Shown here piece after piece: positions 62,810 through 64,000 of a stretch of 64,000 bases of DNA. Each line of letters begins with the position of its first letter. The first letter of the stretch is position 1. The position numbers and the translations under genes were made by a program. The stretch covers positions 248,001 through 312,000 of the forward strand of contig NZ_QGHL01000007.1 of assembly GCF_003171715.1 (NCBI RefSeq), read 5' to 3'. The stretch comes from Novosphingobium meiothermophilum. GTDB lineage: Bacteria; Pseudomonadota; Alphaproteobacteria; Sphingomonadales; Sphingomonadaceae. The notes under the pieces were generated by a model. The model was not told the DNA's origin. It saw nothing but the letters and a program-made list of their open reading frames with translations, and searched no databases.

Positions 62810-64000
62810 ATGGCGACACTTGTTGATGGACCGGATGCGCTGACGGGCGGCAAGGATACCGGCGGAACCGATGCGAAGGCCCCCGAAGCGGTGGTCGTTC
62901 GCTTTGCCGGGGATTCGGGTGACGGGATGCAGCTGACCGGTGGTCAGTTCACGCTTTCCACCGCGCTTGCGGGCAACGATCTGGCGACCTTCCCGGACTT
63001 TCCGGCCGAAATCCGCGCGCCGCAGGGCACGCTGTTCGGCGTTTCTGCTTTCCAGATCAATTTCGGGTCGACCGAGATCGACACCGCGGGTGACCAGCCC
63101 GATGTGCTGGTGGCCATGAACCCGGCCGCGCTCAAGACGAATGTCGGCGCGCTCAAGCCCGGCGGGCTTATCATTGCCGACAGCGGCGAGTTCACCAAGC
63201 GCAACCTTGAAAAGGCGAAATACGAGGTAAACCCGCTGGAGGACGGCAGTCTCGAAAAGTGGCAGCTTCTGGCCTTCGACATCTCGGCCCTCACGCTTGA
63301 GGCGGTCAAGCCCTTCGGCCTTGGCAACAAGGAAGCCCTGCGCTGCAAGAACATGTGGACGCTGGGCCTTGCCCTGTGGATGTTCGACCGTGACCGCCAG
63401 CCGCTGATCGATTGGCTCAACGCCAAGTTCGCTAAGAACCCGGTTCTGGCCGAGGCCAATATCGCCGCGCTCAACGCAGGTCATGCCTATGGCGAAACGG
63501 CCGAACTTTCAGGCCCGCTCAAGCAGTATCACATTGCCCCGGTCGAAAGCGAACCGGGCCTTTACCGAACGGTGACGGGCGCGGAAGCCATCAGTCTTGG
63601 TCTGGTTGCGGGCGCACAGCTTGCCGATCTGCACATGTTCTTCGGTGGCTATCCGATCACGCCGGCATCGGCGATCCTGCACAATCTTGCCCGGCTCAAG
63701 GAGTTCGGCGTCACCACCTTTCAGGCCGAGGACGAGATCGCGGCCATCGCATCGGCCATCGGCGCAAGCTATGCCGGCCAGCTTGGTGTAACCTCGTCAT
63801 CCGGTCCCGGCATTGCCCTCAAGGGCGAGGCCATGGGCCTTGCCATCATGACCGAACTGCCGCTGGTGATCGTCAACTCCCAGCGCGGCGGCCCTTCCAC
63901 GGGCCTGCCAACCAAGACCGAGCAGTCCGACCTCTATCAGGCGGTCTATGGCCGCAATGGCGATGCGCCGATGCCGGTGATTGCCGCCCGCAGCGCTTCG
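62810..64000 (+). CDS. 2-oxoacid:ferredoxin/acceptor oxidoreductase, alpha subunit (KorA-type), cut by window end
   Basis: 397 codons are visible and the frame is still open at the last base, so the 3' part is missing. The start has RBS GAGGA and MATLVDGPDALTG. The gamma domain (VVVRFAGDSGDGMQLTGGQFT ... PDFPAEIRAPQGTLFGVSAFQINFGS, about 26-215) is fused to the alpha domain, which begins near 240 with YRTVTGAEAISLGLVAGAQLADLHMFFGGYPITPAS. This gamma-alpha fusion is the 2-oxoglutarate:ferredoxin oxidoreductase KorA type. It decarboxylates a 2-oxoacid to acyl-CoA with reduced ferredoxin. A KorB partner is expected just downstream, outside the window. Confidence 0.9.
   Translation, partial: MATLVDGPDALTGGKDTGGTDAKAPEAVVVRFAGDSGDGMQLTGGQFTLSTALAGNDLATFPDFPAEIRAPQGTLFGVSAFQINFGSTEIDTAGDQPDVLVAMNPAALKTNVGALKPGGLIIADSGEFTKRNLEKAKYEVNPLEDGSLEKWQLLAFDISALTLEAVKPFGLGNKEALRCKNMWTLGLALWMFDRDRQPLIDWLNAKFAKNPVLAEANIAALNAGHAYGETAELSGPLKQYHIAPVESEPGLYRTVTGAEAISLGLVAGAQLADLHMFFGGYPITPASAILHNLARLKEFGVTTFQAEDEIAAIASAIGASYAGQLGVTSSSGPGIALKGEAMGLAIMTELPLVIVNSQRGGPSTGLPTKTEQSDLYQAVYGRNGDAPMPVIAARSAS

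Overview
The window comes from a high-GC alphaproteobacterium, most likely a sphingomonad close to Novosphingobium. The evidence is a class I lysyl-tRNA synthetase, an exosortase A (XrtA)/exopolysaccharide locus of the type seen in sphingomonads, a polar-flagellum type flagellin, and otherwise ordinary aerobic chromosomal housekeeping genes. There is no sign of a plasmid, phage, insertion sequence, CRISPR array, rRNA or tRNA. The assignment is inferred from gene content, not from a database match.

Layout. 1-16.8 kb is mixed chromosome: the 3' end of a flagellin gene, lysK, a coupled DUF885 peptidase/2OG-dioxygenase pair, a MarR-like regulator, an RcnB-like secreted protein, the ABC-F factor EttA, an M28 peptidase, a HisKA_2 sensor kinase, a thiolase, a translationally coupled M20 amidohydrolase/thioesterase/phosphatase operon, and trxB. 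16.9-35.7 kb is the XrtA locus. Its left part is a divergent module of two alpha/beta-fold 'hydrolases', an acyl carrier protein and an acyltransferase on the minus strand, with an adenylating ligase and a PLP decarboxylase on the plus strand. Its right part is one long co-directional run: outer-membrane polysaccharide export lipoprotein, chain-length regulator, tyrosine-kinase-like ATPase, outer-membrane beta-barrel, secretion ATPase, polysaccharide deacetylase, FemAB-like transferase, glycosyltransferase, exosortase fused to an EpsI domain, and a glutamine amidotransferase. A CHASE2-degenerate GGDEF-EAL protein follows at once and probably couples the locus to c-di-GMP. Behind it lies a small unit with a 17-codon ORF and a strong terminator.

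38.4-64 kb returns to housekeeping: zapE/thioesterase/sdhB, a glycosyltransferase with an LpxH-like phosphoesterase, recN, a monooxygenase-like protein, ligA, a CinA-like protein, enoyl-CoA hydratase, prmA with a subclass B3-type metallo-beta-lactamase fold protein, sdhCDA (about 10 kb from sdhB), a zinc metallopeptidase, 3-hydroxybutyrate dehydrogenase, a second M28 peptidase, guaB, rsmB, a TPR protein, rppH with an HSL-type hydrolase, and the 5' part of a 2-oxoacid:ferredoxin oxidoreductase alpha subunit cut by the window end.

The least understood system here is the carrier-protein module at 16.9-22.5 kb. A ligase, a carrier, an acyltransferase and hydrolase-fold proteins together look like a Dlt-style acyl or aminoacyl transfer pathway that may modify the exported polysaccharide or sorted proteins. 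Other items worth following are a nearly identical 17-bp palindrome before the thiolase and enoyl-CoA hydratase genes, an 11-bp box shared by the upstream regions of the polysaccharide export gene and the EAL gene, and the small ORF/terminator unit at 38.1-38.3 kb.
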